Origin: Candidatus Pacearchaeota archaeon
GTDB taxonomy: Archaea > Nanobdellota > Nanobdellia > Pacearchaeales > GW2011-AR1
DNA: 16,190 nt
Assembly: GCA_016186375.1 (NCBI GenBank)
Contig: JACPLS010000079.1
Coordinates: forward strand, 1 to 16,190
Direction of reading: 5' to 3'
Position numbers and translations under genes: made by a program. Under the pieces are notes generated by a model. It was not told the origin of the DNA and searched no databases. It was given only the letters and a program-made list of their open reading frames with translations. This document shows, piece after piece, positions 1-5,882 of this stretch. Position 1 is the stretch's first letter; the number at the start of each line of letters is the position of its first letter.

Positions 1-128
1 AACTAAAGCAATTAACCAAAAAAGAAATAGCAGAAGAAGCATTTTTCTCAGGAGCTATGAGCATGCTTCATACATATATGCTCACCATGAAAGACATTGG
101 TGAGCACAAAGAAGAAGAAATTTTATAA
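1..128 (+). CDS. 3' end of an unidentified protein (partial)
   Basis: This is the C-terminal end of a gene that starts before the window; 41 codons are visible before a TAA stop. The residues are mostly charged or helix-forming (LTKKEIAEEAFFSGAMSML near the left, KEEEIL at the end), and I do not recognise a family. Its stop lies one base from the stop of the convergent IMP dehydrogenase fragment, so the two coding regions nearly touch tail to tail. Its last codons contain a strong stem-loop at 79-106. An open reading frame running to the window edge with a normal stop supports a real gene, but nothing identifies its function. Confidence 0.55.
   Translation, partial: LKQLTKKEIAEEAFFSGAMSMLHTYMLTMKDIGEHKEEEIL
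79..106 (+). terminator. Stem-loop inside the 3' end of the first gene
   Basis: TGCTCACC (79-86) is perfectly complementary to GGTGAGCA (99-106). Allowing one bulged base, the stem continues through ATG/CAT to a five-base AAAGA loop. It lies in the last 20 codons of the gene, just before two convergent stops, so it may act as a transcription end signal or 3' mRNA stabiliser. The stem is seen; the role is inferred. Confidence 0.4.
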
Positions 129-129
129 T

Positions 130-375
130 TTATATACTATGAATTACCCCTAATCCTCCAAGTTTTGCCATCTCAATAGCTAATTTATATTCAGTAACAG
201 TATCCATGGCTGCACTAACAATCGGAATTTTAAGCCCAACATTTCTTGAAAATTTTGTTTCTGTATTTATATTATCGGGCAAAGTCTTTGAATACCCTGT
301 CCTTAATCTAACATCATCAAAAGTCAAAGCAATGTCATCCTCTCTGGCTTTTTCCAATACTTTTTTTATTCTCAT
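130..375 (-). pseudogene. guaB: Truncated IMP dehydrogenase, N-terminal fragment only
   Basis: The 81-residue product matches the first strand and helix of IMP dehydrogenase: an ALTFDDVRL motif near residue 16, then a KIPIVSAAMDTVTE block and GGLGVIHSI at the C-terminus. The full enzyme converts IMP to XMP in GMP synthesis and is about 330-490 residues long. Everything after the first beta/alpha unit is missing, including the catalytic Cys loop, the NAD site and any CBS domains. The reading frame itself is clean, with an ATG preceded by GGAG four bases upstream. No further IMPDH-like sequence follows the stop, so this is a remnant cut at its 3' side, not a frameshift. A functional short protein cannot be excluded but is unlikely. 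Confidence 0.75.
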
Positions 376-468
376 AAATCTCCAATAAAAATCAGTCTTA
401 AAATACTTTTCTGAAAATAATTTATCAATCTTTAGTAATAAAATTCCTCCATCTAAAACAGAAATAAT

Positions 469-482
469 TATAATCTCTCTTT
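469..482 (+). promoter_or_regulatory. TATA promoter of the nucleotidyltransferase gene
   Basis: TATAATCTCTCTTT begins 27 bases before the ATG at 496, the usual archaeal TATA-to-start spacing, which implies a leaderless transcript. The same 14 bases occur 26 bases before the gene at 1680. Confidence 0.6.
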
Positions 483-495
483 TTTATCTATTTTC

Positions 496-1338
496 ATGAT
501 AAATAAAAATAATGAAATTGCAATTGTTTACATGGTTGCAGGATTATCTAGTAGGTTTGGTGGAAAAATAAAGCAATTTGCGCAAGTTGGCCCAAAAGGT
601 GAAATCTTAATTGAAATTTCAATAATTCAAGCACTAAAAGCAGGATTTAATAAAATAATTTTTATTGTATCTAGTAAAACAGAATTTCCCTTTAAAGAAA
701 AATTTAATTCCTCATTTCGAAATATTCCTGTTCTATATGCACTTCAATCATATGATGATAAAGAGAGGGGTAGGCCCTGGGGAACCGCTGAAGCACTCAC
801 ATCAGCACTACCACTTATCAACTTTCCATTTGTAATTTGCAATGGAGACGATCTTTACGGAGAAAATTCTTTTAAAATTCTCTATGACCATATAAAAAAT
901 CTAGATAACAAAGATGAAGTATCTCTTGGATATAAACTTTCAGATGTATTACCAAAAGAAGGAAAAACCAATAGAGCGATTTTCCAATTAGATGATAAAG
1001 ATTTTGTCAAAGAAATTAAAGAATACCTTAATATATCAAAAGAATCTCTGCCCTCATTGGGTCTATCAGAATCAAGTAAGTGTAGTATGAATATATTTGC
1101 CCTGCATCCTGAAACTGCAAAAAAACTTTTAAAGAGAGTAGAAATATTTAAAACACTTCATAAAGGAGACAGAATATCAGAATGCTTATTACCTGAAGAA
1201 CTTAACAACTTAATAAAAAATGATGAAATTAAAATGCACATTTATCCAGCAACAGATAAATGGATAGGCATCACCAATCCCGGAGATGAAATCACTGTTA
1301 GCAATTATTTAAAAGCTATTCCTCTAAATACATCTTAA
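496..1338 (+). CDS. Sugar-nucleotidyltransferase-like protein (NTP_transferase fold)
   Basis: The 280-residue protein looks like a nucleoside-triphosphate-dependent sugar-1-phosphate nucleotidyltransferase, a family that makes NDP-sugars for surface glycans. Near residues 13-23 it has MVAGLSSRFGG, the counterpart of the GxGxRxxP/K nucleotide-binding loop. Lys24-Lys26 could contact phosphate. Residues 93-101 read RPWGTAEAL, as in the GTAxAL motif, and 116-119 are NGDD, the metal-binding acidic site. The length is right for a single catalytic domain with no left-handed beta-helix acyltransferase tail. The start is fixed by the leaderless promoter. The sugar and nucleotide cannot be read from the sequence; no glycan genes flank it. 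Confidence 0.75.
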   Translation: MINKNNEIAIVYMVAGLSSRFGGKIKQFAQVGPKGEILIEISIIQALKAGFNKIIFIVSSKTEFPFKEKFNSSFRNIPVLYALQSYDDKERGRPWGTAEALTSALPLINFPFVICNGDDLYGENSFKILYDHIKNLDNKDEVSLGYKLSDVLPKEGKTNRAIFQLDDKDFVKEIKEYLNISKESLPSLGLSESSKCSMNIFALHPETAKKLLKRVEIFKTLHKGDRISECLLPEELNNLIKNDEIKMHIYPATDKWIGITNPGDEITVSNYLKAIPLNTS

Positions 1339-1679
1339 TAAAAAAAATCATTAATTTTCTCCTACAGTAAAATAATTCTTAAATATCATTAAAATCAAGA
1401 TAAATTTGATCAATCGAGTTTTTAGAAAACTATCTTTTTAAGTTAATTTTCATATAGTAAAAAATATTAAAAAATACATCTACTAACTAAAATACCGACG
1501 ATAAATTAATATAATAAATAATTATGATTGGAACTGTAATAATTTGGCTAATATTGAAATGGGAGTAAATAAAAATAGTCAATTACTAATCTAAATCTTT
1601 ATATTAAATTATCAACCTATTTAAAACTCTACACTAAATTCTAACAATATTTATATAATCTCTCTTTGATTGATATTTC
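1339..1679. other. AT-rich intergenic stretch
   Basis: Very AT-rich DNA of about 340 bases separates two forward genes. It holds the promoter at 1654-1667. A 14-codon open frame (1524-1568, MIGTVIIWLILKWE) is too short to call. I see no tRNA, riboswitch or repeat in it. Confidence 0.5.
1654..1667 (+). promoter_or_regulatory. TATA promoter of the CYTH gene
   Basis: TATAATCTCTCTTT begins 26 bases upstream of the ATG at 1680, the right distance for a leaderless mRNA. It is identical over 14 bases to the promoter of the gene at 496. Confidence 0.6.
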
Positions 1680-2231
1680 ATGCAACAAAGTTGTTTTTAT
1701 GAAATTGAAATGAAAGCCCTCATTTCAGAAGAAGTTTATAATCATCTAAGGTCAGAATTACCAAGAAATCATGAATTACTAACAGAAGAAACAACAATTA
1801 CAACTCGTTACAGGCCGCATGATGTGAGATTACGCTCGTCAAGTACAGGTAAATATGAAATTATAATAAAAGAAGGAGATCCAACATCTTTATGTAGACA
1901 AGAGACAATTGCATACCTTAAATCTGAAGAAGATTTGGAAAAATTAAAAGCATCTTTCCCACTTATCGGATTTAAACCCGACCCTCCATGGACAAAAGAT
2001 AAATTAGAAGTGAGATATAATCTAAATGGATATTTTTATGTAGTCTGTGTCCAACATATAAAGAATTTTGCATATCTTTTAGAGGTCGAACATATAAGTA
2101 AAAAGGACGATTCAGAAATTCATCGCCCAAATTTAGAGAGGATAATAAGAGACCTAGGTTGTGTTCCATTAGATCCCAAAGAACTCAATGCCAAAATATC
2201 CGAATTTATTGCATCAAATAGAACATCCTAA
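1680..2231 (+). CDS. CYTH-domain protein (triphosphatase / class IV adenylate cyclase-like)
   Basis: The 183-residue protein carries the signature ExExK at residues 8-12 (EIEMK). CYTH (CyaB/thiamine-triphosphatase) enzymes bind triphosphate substrates in an eight-stranded beta-tunnel. Later strands show the alternating basic and acidic residues typical of the tunnel: DVRLR (48-52), YEIIIKEG (59-66), RQET (73-76), KLEVRY (108-113) and YLLEVEH (132-138). The length equals a single CYTH domain. Substrate could be thiamine triphosphate, inorganic triphosphate or ATP (cyclase); sequence alone does not decide. It is monocistronic, with its own leaderless promoter. No CHAD domain is attached. Confidence 0.8.
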   Translation: MQQSCFYEIEMKALISEEVYNHLRSELPRNHELLTEETTITTRYRPHDVRLRSSSTGKYEIIIKEGDPTSLCRQETIAYLKSEEDLEKLKASFPLIGFKPDPPWTKDKLEVRYNLNGYFYVVCVQHIKNFAYLLEVEHISKKDDSEIHRPNLERIIRDLGCVPLDPKELNAKISEFIASNRTS

Positions 2232-2297
2232 TAAGATAAAAAGATTATTTTTCTATTTAAACCCTATCCGCATAGACAATTTCTCCTATTAAAAGTA

Positions 2298-2306
2298 TTT
2301 ATATAT
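2298..2306 (+). promoter_or_regulatory. TATA promoter for the gene at 2327
   Basis: TTTATATAT is centred 25 bases upstream of the ATG at 2327. This spacing fits a leaderless transcript and supports that ATG over the TTG one codon earlier. Confidence 0.55.
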
Positions 2307-2326
2307 CTCCTCGTCTATAATATTTG

Positions 2327-2947
2327 ATGGCAAAAAGGGTTGAAAAAAAAGAAAATCTACAGAAAAAGCAGAGTGATAAAATCAAGGAAATTAAGTCAAA
2401 AATAAAAGAAATTAAAGTTTTAGAAAGTGAAAAAAAACCAAAAGAAGAGGAATCTTTATTAGAAAAAGAAATTGAAGAAAAAGACCAGATCTTTTCACCT
2501 CCTCCATCATCAGCGCCTCTTTCAGAAACGCCTATAACTCTCCGCCCTGATACTACTCCTCAACAATTAGAAGAAGTCCTTCCCTTTGAACAAACTCAAT
2601 TTCAAAAAGAAGATCAAAGAAATTTTAGCCAGTCTATTTCTTATTCCCAACAAAATACATATCAACAACCTTCGGGGCAGAGAACATACCAGTCTTCTGC
2701 AGCCTCGGCCTCTCAACAGACTACCCAGCACCAAGAAAATCTCATGAGATCTGCAGAAGGTTCCATGGATCAAAGGCCAATGCAACGACTTATTTCCCTA
2801 GTCCCTTCTAATGGACCTATTGTTAAGATGAACAACGAAATAGAAAGGCCCCACCTACAAAGGGAAAATCAAGAGCAAGAAAGCCGTTACTCATATAAAG
2901 AAAAAACTCTCCCTGAAGTCAATAAGAGAAGAAGAGATATGTTCTGA
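2327..2947 (+). CDS. Low-complexity, probably disordered protein
   Basis: I do not recognise this 206-residue protein. Residues 1-52 are almost entirely Lys/Glu with spaced Ile/Leu, as in a charged helix or coiled coil. Residues 57-70 are Pro/Ser-rich. Residues 73-84 contain RPDTTPQQLEEV. Residues 90-150 are rich in Gln, Ser, Tyr and Thr, and the end is basic (KRRRDMF). No signal peptide or membrane segment is visible. The ATG at 2327 is preferred to the adjacent TTG because of TATA spacing. The next gene, about 100 bases on, encodes a barrel protein with a similar RPDT...QLKEV stretch, so the two may work together; that is inference. Confidence 0.7.
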   Translation: MAKRVEKKENLQKKQSDKIKEIKSKIKEIKVLESEKKPKEEESLLEKEIEEKDQIFSPPPSSAPLSETPITLRPDTTPQQLEEVLPFEQTQFQKEDQRNFSQSISYSQQNTYQQPSGQRTYQSSAASASQQTTQHQENLMRSAEGSMDQRPMQRLISLVPSNGPIVKMNNEIERPHLQRENQEQESRYSYKEKTLPEVNKRRRDMF

Positions 2948-2984
2948 TTTTACTTCTAATTATAAAAAATATATAATCCATAGA

Positions 2985-3045
2985 TTTAAATAAATCCGCC
3001 TCCTAGAGATAATGATAAAAAGAGGTTAATGTAATAATGTAAAAA
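2985..3045 (+). promoter_or_regulatory. Promoter and leader with two start-stop codon pairs
   Basis: TTTAAATAAA (2985-2994) is a TATA candidate, giving a start near 3015 and a leader of about 30 bases. The leader has GAGGT (3022-3026), then ATG-TAA at 3029-3034 and again ATG-TAA at 3037-3042. The true ATG is at 3046. The second pair is in frame with the gene and closed by its stop. The SD-like GAGGT is only two bases from the first ATG and 19 from the true one. Confidence 0.4.
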
Positions 3046-4959
3046 ATGGCAGATTCAATAAATTTTTATCCTGGAGCAAGATATAGCTTTGATTCAGAAT
3101 ATTCTGAATCGGAAACTCAATCTGGTTCATCTCCTCTCGGTTTCTCATACGAAGAACGTTTTCCCACAGAATCCTTTGCTTTAACAACAAGGCCAGATAC
3201 AGCTAATCAATTAAAAGAAGTTATGGAAAAGCTTAATACGGGAGTAAAAACAATAGAAATAACAGGCATAAGCCCTAAAGTTCTTGAAGCAATCCCGGAG
3301 CAACACTTTGAAGAAATAAATCGCTTGAAGAAATTAGTTGGTTTCAATTTAACTCTTCATGGCCCTTTGATAGAACCGACAGGCATAGGTGAAAGACAGT
3401 GGGACGAGTCTCAAAGAAAAAATGCAGAAAATCAAATGTCTCTTGCCATTGACAGGGCCCACAAACTTGATCCCGATGGTAACATAGTCGTCACATTCCA
3501 TTCAAGTAATGGCCTACCAGAACCTAGAACCAGAGTAAAAGGTAAAGATAATGAAGATATTGACGCAAGAATTGCCGTAATCAATGAAAGAACAGGACAA
3601 TTCGGCCAATTGCCCAGAACCGGAAATGAACATTTTGAAAAAGAAGAAGGAAAAGAAATAGAAGTAGATCTTATAAAAGAAGTTGAAGAAACAAATAAGA
3701 AACGCTGGCTTGACGAAATTACCCAAGTTAGTATCGGAATAACAAGAGGCCAGGAACAAATAACAGAAATCACACAATTTAGAGATATATTAAAAAAAAA
3801 TGACACTTTAAAAAAACTTGTTCCGGAAAAAGAAGATGCTTATCTAGAGTTATATAAATTAGCCAAAGATAATCCAGAACAATATCAAACGGCACTTGAA
3901 AATATAGAGTTAGAAGATAAAGATGCAGCAAGAATTTTAAAAAGACAGGTCAATGGTTTAAGTGTGGCTGACAATTTCATTAAAAACTCTTATTCGCAAT
4001 TTAAAGATTTATTTAATGAAGCATATGAAGCCGCAGAATCTGATCAAGACAAAAAAGAACTCGAAAAAATTAGGAACGATATAGCACCGAAAGTCTTGGG
4101 ATATAAAGACGATCCAGCAAAAATTTCAGATTTGGCTGAAGAAGTTACAAGAGGTCTTCGCTTAATTGATTCTGTTACAAAGAAAAATCCCCCAAAAATA
4201 TGGAAGCCCTTGGAGGAATTTGCAATTGAAAAAGCATCTGAAACTTTTGCAAATGTTGCCCTCCAGGGATTTCAAAAATACAAAGACTCAGCTCCAATAA
4301 TAAGCATAGAAAACCCTCCAGTCGGAATGGGCCTTTCAAGAGCAGATGAAATTAGAAAAATGATAGTAAAGTCACAGGAAAAATTTATAGAAAAAGCAAT
4401 GAAAGAAGGAGTTTCAGAAGATGAAGCAAAAAAGCAAGCTGAAAAACTAATCGGAGCAACTTGGGATGTCGGCCATATCAATATGATGCGCAAATATGGA
4501 TACGATGAATCTGACATTCTGAAAGAAACCGAGAATATTGCTCCTTTTGTAAAACACGTACATCTTTCAGATAATTTCGGAATGGAACATACAGAGCTTC
4601 CTATGGGAATGGGAAATGTCCCCACAAAAAAACATTTTGAACTTTTAAAACAGTATGGAAAACAGGTTGAAAAATTAAAAAAAGTTATTGAAACAGGAGA
4701 CTGGTATCAGCATTTCCAAGTCTCTCCTCTTTCAGAAACTCTCGCAGCATTCGGCTCTCCAATATACTCAATGCAAATGGCTCCATATTGGAACAAACAG
4801 ATAGGTGCGGGAGGAGCTGGCGGTTATTTTGCTGGTTTTGGCCTTAATCCTGATTACCATCATTCAGTTTATGGAGCCGGCTTTGCTGGCCTTCCAACAG
4901 AACTTGGCGGCCAGATTCCTGGCCAAAGAAACAGGCTTTCCGGAACACCGATGGAATGA
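3046..4959 (+). CDS. Xylose isomerase-like / AP endonuclease 2-like TIM barrel with large insertion
   Basis: The 637-residue protein has the scattered metal-ligand motifs of the xylose isomerase-like barrel superfamily (endonuclease IV, sugar-phosphate isomerases/epimerases). These are LTLHGPL (H105), VVTFHSS (H152), SIENPP (E422), TWDVGH (D474, H477), KHVHLSDN (H506), an EH pair at 514-515 followed by PMGMGN, and VIETGDW (E549). Family members are usually 260-320 residues. Here about 250 charged, helical residues (roughly 160-410) separate H152 from E422, where endonuclease IV has about 36. The C-terminus (586-637) is rich in Gly, Tyr and Phe and looks flexible. The usual GEG after the late His is GMG, so the site is not standard. 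Whether it acts on DNA, a sugar or neither is open. It follows the disordered-protein gene in the same direction. Confidence 0.75.
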   Translation: MADSINFYPGARYSFDSEYSESETQSGSSPLGFSYEERFPTESFALTTRPDTANQLKEVMEKLNTGVKTIEITGISPKVLEAIPEQHFEEINRLKKLVGFNLTLHGPLIEPTGIGERQWDESQRKNAENQMSLAIDRAHKLDPDGNIVVTFHSSNGLPEPRTRVKGKDNEDIDARIAVINERTGQFGQLPRTGNEHFEKEEGKEIEVDLIKEVEETNKKRWLDEITQVSIGITRGQEQITEITQFRDILKKNDTLKKLVPEKEDAYLELYKLAKDNPEQYQTALENIELEDKDAARILKRQVNGLSVADNFIKNSYSQFKDLFNEAYEAAESDQDKKELEKIRNDIAPKVLGYKDDPAKISDLAEEVTRGLRLIDSVTKKNPPKIWKPLEEFAIEKASETFANVALQGFQKYKDSAPIISIENPPVGMGLSRADEIRKMIVKSQEKFIEKAMKEGVSEDEAKKQAEKLIGATWDVGHINMMRKYGYDESDILKETENIAPFVKHVHLSDNFGMEHTELPMGMGNVPTKKHFELLKQYGKQVEKLKKVIETGDWYQHFQVSPLSETLAAFGSPIYSMQMAPYWNKQIGAGGAGGYFAGFGLNPDYHHSVYGAGFAGLPTELGGQIPGQRNRLSGTPME

Positions 4960-5042
4960 CTTTCAATTATTCCATTTTTTCTTAATTTCAGCCCTGCTCA
5001 TTATATCTATACCTTCAAAGAATTTTATAATCTTTCTAAACT

Positions 5043-5413
5043 TTAGTCATATGCTCTTTCTCTTTTATCAATATCAAAAACAGCAATTTCCTTTCTGTCT
5101 TGGAAAACATAATATTGTATTCTATAAGCTCCAACTCTAACACGAAAAGCTTTTTCTTTTCTTCCAATAACTCTTACAACATCAGAAGGAAAAGGATTTA
5201 ATCTCAATTCGTCAAGTTTTTTCCAAATTCTTTGCCTTAATTCCTTTTCAGCTTTTTTAAGAAATCTTTCTGGTTGAGGACCTAAGAAAATCTGAAAAAC
5301 TTTGGGTTAAAACCCAGAGGGTTTTTAGTTTTTCAGACCTCGAAAATTCATTTGCTTACTCACGGTCTAAAGCCACAGAGCGTACGCAAATGAATTTTCT
5401 CAGTGTGAAACAT
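5043..5413 (-). pseudogene. relE: RelE/ParE-family toxin gene, split by an insertion
   Basis: Reading the reverse strand from 5291 to the TAA at 5043 gives 82 residues of a RelE-like mRNA interferase: RFLKKAEKELRQRI, LNPFPSDVVRVIG, FRVRVGAYRIQYYV and IAVFDIDKRERAY. These are hallmarks of archaeal RelE, with its basic residues and C-terminal Tyr. This frame contains no ATG and is closed upstream by a TAA. The expected start is ATG at 5413, two bases after the antitoxin stop; it reads MFHTE and then enters a 107-base insert and stops at 5360. Joining codon GAG (5401-5399) to ATT (5291-5289) would restore an 87-residue toxin of normal length. As it stands the toxin should not be made. The insert is listed separately. 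Confidence 0.85.
5285..5400. mobile_element. Small palindromic insertion (MITE-like) in the toxin gene
   Basis: Two strong inverted repeats fill the insert. The first is an 11-bp stem, TCTGAAAAACT (5291-5301) with AGTTTTTCAGA (5327-5337). Inside it lies a 7-bp hairpin, AAAACCC/GGGTTTT with an AGA loop (5309-5325). The second is a perfect 14-bp stem, GAAAATTCATTTGC (5342-5355) with GCAAATGAATTTTC (5386-5399), with a 30-base loop. The outermost AGAAAAT (5285-5291) and ATTTTCT (5394-5400) also pair. There is no coding capacity and no clear target duplication. Hairpins at both ends without a transposase resemble non-autonomous IS200/IS605-type elements, but the family assignment is a guess. A structured RNA is the alternative. 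Confidence 0.6.
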
Positions 5414-5415
5414 TT

Positions 5416-5619
5416 TCAATCACCCAATTCTTTTTTTAAGTCCTCAAATCTTCTTGTTTTTCCCCTTTTGTGAAGTTCGAGAGTTTCTTCTAATTGGGTT
5501 TCTTCTTCTGTTGTCATAATAGTATCTGGATCAAACATATGCGTCTTTATAAATTGTATTTCTCTTCTAAGAGATAATAACTCCCTATACATCTTTTCCA
5601 TGTTTATTGTTTCAGGCAT
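5416..5619 (-). CDS. relB: RelB-type antitoxin
   Basis: The 67-residue protein matches archaeal RelB-like antitoxins: a helical N-terminus (MYRELLSLRREIQFIKTHM), a middle TIMTTEEETQLEETLE segment, and a C-terminal RFEDLKKELG that in this family wraps around the toxin. It would neutralise the RelE toxin encoded immediately downstream, and in the family it usually represses its own promoter. Length and gene order (antitoxin first, two-base gap to the toxin ATG) are typical. The frame is intact although the toxin is interrupted, so it may now be an orphan antitoxin, possibly still protective against a related toxin. The ATG lies about 26 bases from a TATA box, implying a leaderless mRNA. Confidence 0.85.
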   Translation of the reverse strand: MPETINMEKMYRELLSLRREIQFIKTHMFDPDTIMTTEEETQLEETLELHKRGKTRRFEDLKKELGD

Positions 5620-5641
5620 GTATACTATAATTACAATGGTT

Positions 5642-5650
5642 ATTTAAAAC
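5642..5650 (-). promoter_or_regulatory. TATA promoter of the antitoxin-toxin operon
   Basis: On the reverse strand TTTTAAATA lies about 26 bases before the ATG at 5619, with no Shine-Dalgarno in between. The sequence is nearly symmetric and might also serve forward transcription. Confidence 0.45.
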
Positions 5651-5654
5651 TTTT

Positions 5655-5731
5655 GAAAACCAAATCGCGCGCGCCAGATAAATCACATGGTTTTAGCTTT
5701 ATCCCTAAGGCAAGACCTTAGTGTATTAGCC
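5655..5731. other. GC-richer structured intergenic patch
   Basis: A run CGCGCGCGCC (5666-5675) stands out in AT-rich DNA. It sits in the loop of an AAAACCA (5656-5662)/TGGTTTT (5688-5694) inverted repeat. A second hairpin follows, CTAAGG (5705-5710)/CCTTAG (5716-5721) with a CAAGA loop, extended by GCT/AGC (5696-5698, 5728-5730). It could be a small RNA or a regulatory region; I match it to no known RNA family. Confidence 0.35.
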
Positions 5732-5882
5732 TATAAATAAGTAAGATGATTTTATTTGAAAGAATTCATGATTATAGAAACTTTAATGTGAAAAATAATA
5801 TAAATTCATTTTTAATATCCAGCTCCAAAACAGCAAATATTTAAAAGCCTATCACTCTTATAAATAAAATAAAAAGGTGAAA

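Noticed and set aside
1524..1568. 14-codon open frame encoding a hydrophobic peptide
   Set aside because: Too short to distinguish from chance, although an AT-rich TATA-like run precedes it.
3432..3806. Reverse open frame with a hydrophobic, Ser/Phe-rich product
   Set aside because: Antisense shadow of the barrel protein gene, produced by its Glu/Lys-rich codons.
4805..5140. Forward hydrophobic 111-codon open frame
   Set aside because: It overlaps the end of the barrel protein gene in another frame and the reverse RelE remnant; its hydrophobic start is an out-of-frame reading of the Gly/Tyr-rich tail.
5356..5385. Loop of the 14-bp stem considered as part of a tRNA or riboswitch
   Set aside because: No T-loop, anticodon stem or known aptamer core could be recognised.
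5641..5880. Search for C/D box or H/ACA guide RNA upstream of the antitoxin
   Set aside because: AGATGATT near 5744 resembles a C box only loosely and no matching D box was found.
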